Assembly: GCA_964537685.1 (NCBI GenBank)
Contig: CAZICM010000045.1
Coordinates: forward strand, 1 to 64,000
DNA: 64,000 nucleotides
Direction: 5' to 3'
Source: CAZICM01 sp964537685
GTDB taxonomy: Bacteria > Myxococcota_A > Polyangia > Polyangiales > Polyangiaceae
Part shown: in pieces, positions 62,550-64,000 of the stretch
How positions within the stretch are numbered: position 1 is the stretch's first letter
Layout: the number at the start of each line of letters is the position of its first letter
Translations under genes and position numbers: made by a program
Notes under the pieces: generated by a model
Told to the model about the DNA's origin: nothing
Seen by the model: only the letters and a program-made list of their open reading frames with translations
Database searches by the model: none

Positions 62550-63076
62550 CGTTTGTATGCGGCAGAGGACCCCCGAAGTGCCGGTCAACGTTGACGTCGG
62601 GATTTTGACGTGCGGAAAAATGCCGGTAAAGCGTGACGTCGGATATTGGGCATGCGGAAAAGCGGCGGTGAAGGTTGACGTGCAGAGATTGACGTGTGGA
62701 AAATCGGCGGTAAAGGTTGACGTCCAAATGTTGGCGTGCAGAAAATCGGCGGTCAAACGTGTTTGTAAACGGCAGAGGACCGGCGAGTGTTCGGTCAACG
62801 TTGACGTCGGGCAGTTGACGTGCGGAAAAGCGGCGGTGAAGGTTGACGTGCAGATTTGTACATGCGGAAAAGCGCCGGTGAAGGTTGACGTGCAGATTTG
62901 TACATGCGGAAAAGCGCCGGTGAAGGTTGANNNNNNNNNNNNNNNNNNNNNNNNNNNNNNNNNNNNNNNNNNNNNNNNNNNNNNNNNNNNNNNNNNNNNN
63001 NNNNNNNNNNNNNNNNNNNNNNNNNNNNNNCGCGCAGAGATTGACGTGTGGAAAAGCGGCGGTGAAGCGTGACGGT
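62550..63076. repeat. 42-bp tandem repeat array with a 100-N gap
   Basis: At least eight units are visible before the gap and one after it. A typical unit is GTTGACGTGCAGATTTGTAC followed by a conserved part, ATGCGGAAAAGCGCCGGTGAAG. The conserved core (about 29 bases) includes TGCGGAAAAGCGG and GTTGACGT; roughly a dozen bases between vary from unit to unit. A higher-order period of 210 bases (five units) is seen: the variant unit with GGCAGAGGAC occurs at about 62560 and 62770. The unit is a multiple of three, so both strands stay open as reading frames, but I regard this as non-coding. Bases 62931-63030 are N, so the true length is unknown. Confidence 0.92.
62931..63030. other. assembly gap (100 N)
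   Basis: Exactly one hundred N lie within the 42-bp repeat. A round number usually marks a scaffold join of unknown length. Linkage between hsdM and the genes to the left is therefore not proven by sequence. Confidence 0.98.
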
Positions 63077-63153
63077 GTCCGGGGGATGAGATTATCGAGC
63101 CCCTGCTTATTTTTCCGATAGCGCCTGCCTCGCTCCGACCCTGAAAATATGGC

Positions 63154-63182
63154 TTGACACAGAACCCCGTTCTGTCGATCCT
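63154..63182 (+). promoter_or_regulatory. promoter with palindromic operator upstream of hsdM
   Basis: TTGACA at 63154 is a good -35 box; a weak -10 (GATCCT) could follow after 17 bases. ACAGAAC (63159-63165) and GTTCTGT (63169-63175) pair around CCC, so a perfect palindrome fills the spacer. This is the layout of a repressor-controlled promoter, 55 bases before the hsdM start. Confidence 0.5.
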
Positions 63183-63236
63183 CCCGCGCCTCATCAGCCG
63201 CCGGCCTGTACGGCCCGCCCTTTAGGACAAATCCTC

Positions 63237-64000
63237 ATGCCCATCAAAAAATCTGAACTCTATGGCTCCCTCTGGAAAAGTTGCGATGAACTCAGAGGTG
63301 GCATGGATGCTTCCCAATACAAAGATTATGTGCTGGTCTTGCTCTTTGTAAAATATGTCTCCGATAAATATGCCGGCCAGAAGGATGTGCTCTTTCAAGT
63401 GCCCGAGGGCGGCAGTTTTAACGATATGGCCGCGCTGAAAGGCGACAAGGAAATCGGTGATAAAATCAATAAAATTATCGCCAAGCTCGCCGAGAAGAAT
63501 GAGCTTAAGGGCATTATCGATGTCGCCGACTTTAATGATGCCGATAAATTGGGCAAGGGCAAGGAAATGGTCGACCGCCTGTCCAGGCTGGTGGGCATCT
63601 TTTCTAATCCCGCGCTGGATTTCCGAAGCAATCGCGCCGAGGGCGACGATATTCTCGGCGATGCCTATGAATATTTGATGCGTCATTTTGCAACGGAATC
63701 AGGCAAAAGCAAAGGCCAATTCTATACGCCCGCCGAAGTCTCCCGGGTGATGGCCAAGGTGATTGGGCTTTCAGGCGCGAAAGCAGGCGATCAGACAATT
63801 TACGATCCCACCTGCGGCTCGGGATCTTTGCTTCTCAAGGCTCACGACGAGGCCAGAAGCCGCACCGGATGGGATTTAACCCTCTATGGCCAGGAAATGG
63901 ATAATGCCACAAGCGCCCTCGCCCGTATGAATATGATTTTGCATAATTGTCCCACGGCCGAGATTTGGAAGGATAATACGCTGTCGTCGCCTCATTTTAA
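63237..64000 (+). CDS. hsdM: type I restriction-modification DNA methyltransferase subunit (3' end cut by window edge)
   Basis: The methylase subunit of a type I system; it protects host DNA by adenine methylation and forms a complex with HsdS and HsdR. The frame starts at ATG 63237 (MPIKKSELYGSLWKSCDEL) and is open to the window end, so about 254 codons of the usual 500 are visible. The N-terminal helical part has YKDYVLVLLFVKYVSDKY. Next are GQFYTPAEVSRVMAKVI and the SAM-binding DPTCGSGSLLLKAHD, then YGQEMDNATSALARMNMIL. The catalytic NPPF lies beyond the edge. The promoter palindrome upstream suggests a controlled system, and the repeat array with the gap precedes it. Confidence 0.96.
   Translation, partial: MPIKKSELYGSLWKSCDELRGGMDASQYKDYVLVLLFVKYVSDKYAGQKDVLFQVPEGGSFNDMAALKGDKEIGDKINKIIAKLAEKNELKGIIDVADFNDADKLGKGKEMVDRLSRLVGIFSNPALDFRSNRAEGDDILGDAYEYLMRHFATESGKSKGQFYTPAEVSRVMAKVIGLSGAKAGDQTIYDPTCGSGSLLLKAHDEARSRTGWDLTLYGQEMDNATSALARMNMILHNCPTAEIWKDNTLSSPHF

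Noticed and set aside
62550..63076. CRISPR array
   Set aside because: Units are contiguous with a fixed 42-bp period and partly conserved variable parts; there are no unique spacers of 30 or more bases and no cas genes.
63159..63175. LexA (SOS) box at the hsdM promoter
   Set aside because: The GAAC and GTTC halves are three bases apart, not four as in the known box of that type, so I only call it an operator-like palindrome.
62217..63194. Open frame of 325 codons on the minus strand across the repeat and the gap
   Set aside because: It stays open only because the repeat length is a multiple of three and N codons are read through; it also covers a real gene on the other strand.

Overview
The window looks like part of a scaffold from a myxobacterium-like organism (Myxococcota, probably class Polyangia). 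This is inferred from gene content, not from a marker gene. The signs are several Cys-rich lipoproteins with Ser/Gly-rich linkers, a Hanks-type Ser/Thr kinase with two catalytic domains, a Uma2 protein with a long coiled-coil tail, many lipoproteins of unknown function, and a DinG-type helicase behind a small conserved partner. A run of exactly 100 N (62931-63030) inside a tandem repeat shows that this is a scaffold. Four genes or gene halves appear shifted by the loss of one G from a G run, so either the consensus has indel errors or several genes are decaying.

Left part (1-19,000). It opens with a partial S-adenosylhomocysteine hydrolase and a Cys-rich lipoprotein. Next is a TPR-associated TRAP transporter cluster (TatT-like lipoprotein, DctQ and DctM) with no substrate-binding DctP. 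A FAD oxidoreductase, a Uma2 protein and a membrane methyltransferase follow. On the minus strand are a MATE exporter behind a tandem kinase, then a set read in the order XRE regulator, 730-residue duplicated protein, TPR/SEC-C protein, lipoprotein.

Middle part (19,000-49,200). A lipoprotein-like or anchored protein carrying three DsbA-like domains sits behind a perfect operator-like dyad. A HEPN protein with an unusual partner, two unknown small genes and an 86-bp tandem repeat follow. Then come a frameshifted methyltransferase, adenosine deaminase, a beta-carbonic anhydrase, a LolA-like protein, a lipoprotein with JAMM/RadC-type metal ligands, an M16 peptidase and a PpiD-like chaperone. A receiver-domain protein is followed by a retropepsin-like protein. 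The most operon-like biosynthetic unit is radical SAM, SDR, class III aminotransferase, SDR (34162-38446), with overlapping starts and stops. After the DinG helicase lies a run of secreted lipoproteins (GH114-like, cytochrome c, pectinacetylesterase-like), a phosphopantetheinyl transferase, a broken Cys-rich lipoprotein and a steroid 5-alpha-reductase-like membrane protein.

Right part (49,200-64,000). It holds a TPR/STAND-like protein with a small coiled-coil partner, a CBS-pair protein with a strong bidirectional terminator, two lipoproteins and a copper module (cupredoxin plus CPx ATPase with YHS domains). An NmrA-like protein, a second XRE regulator, a degenerate Cys-rich/LamG gene and an unknown protein follow. 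The window ends with a 42-bp tandem repeat array containing the gap, an operator-like palindrome and the start of a type I restriction-modification methyltransferase (hsdM) cut by the window edge.

No rRNA, tRNA, insertion sequence, prophage or CRISPR array was recognised. All calls rest on reading motifs by eye. No database search was run.
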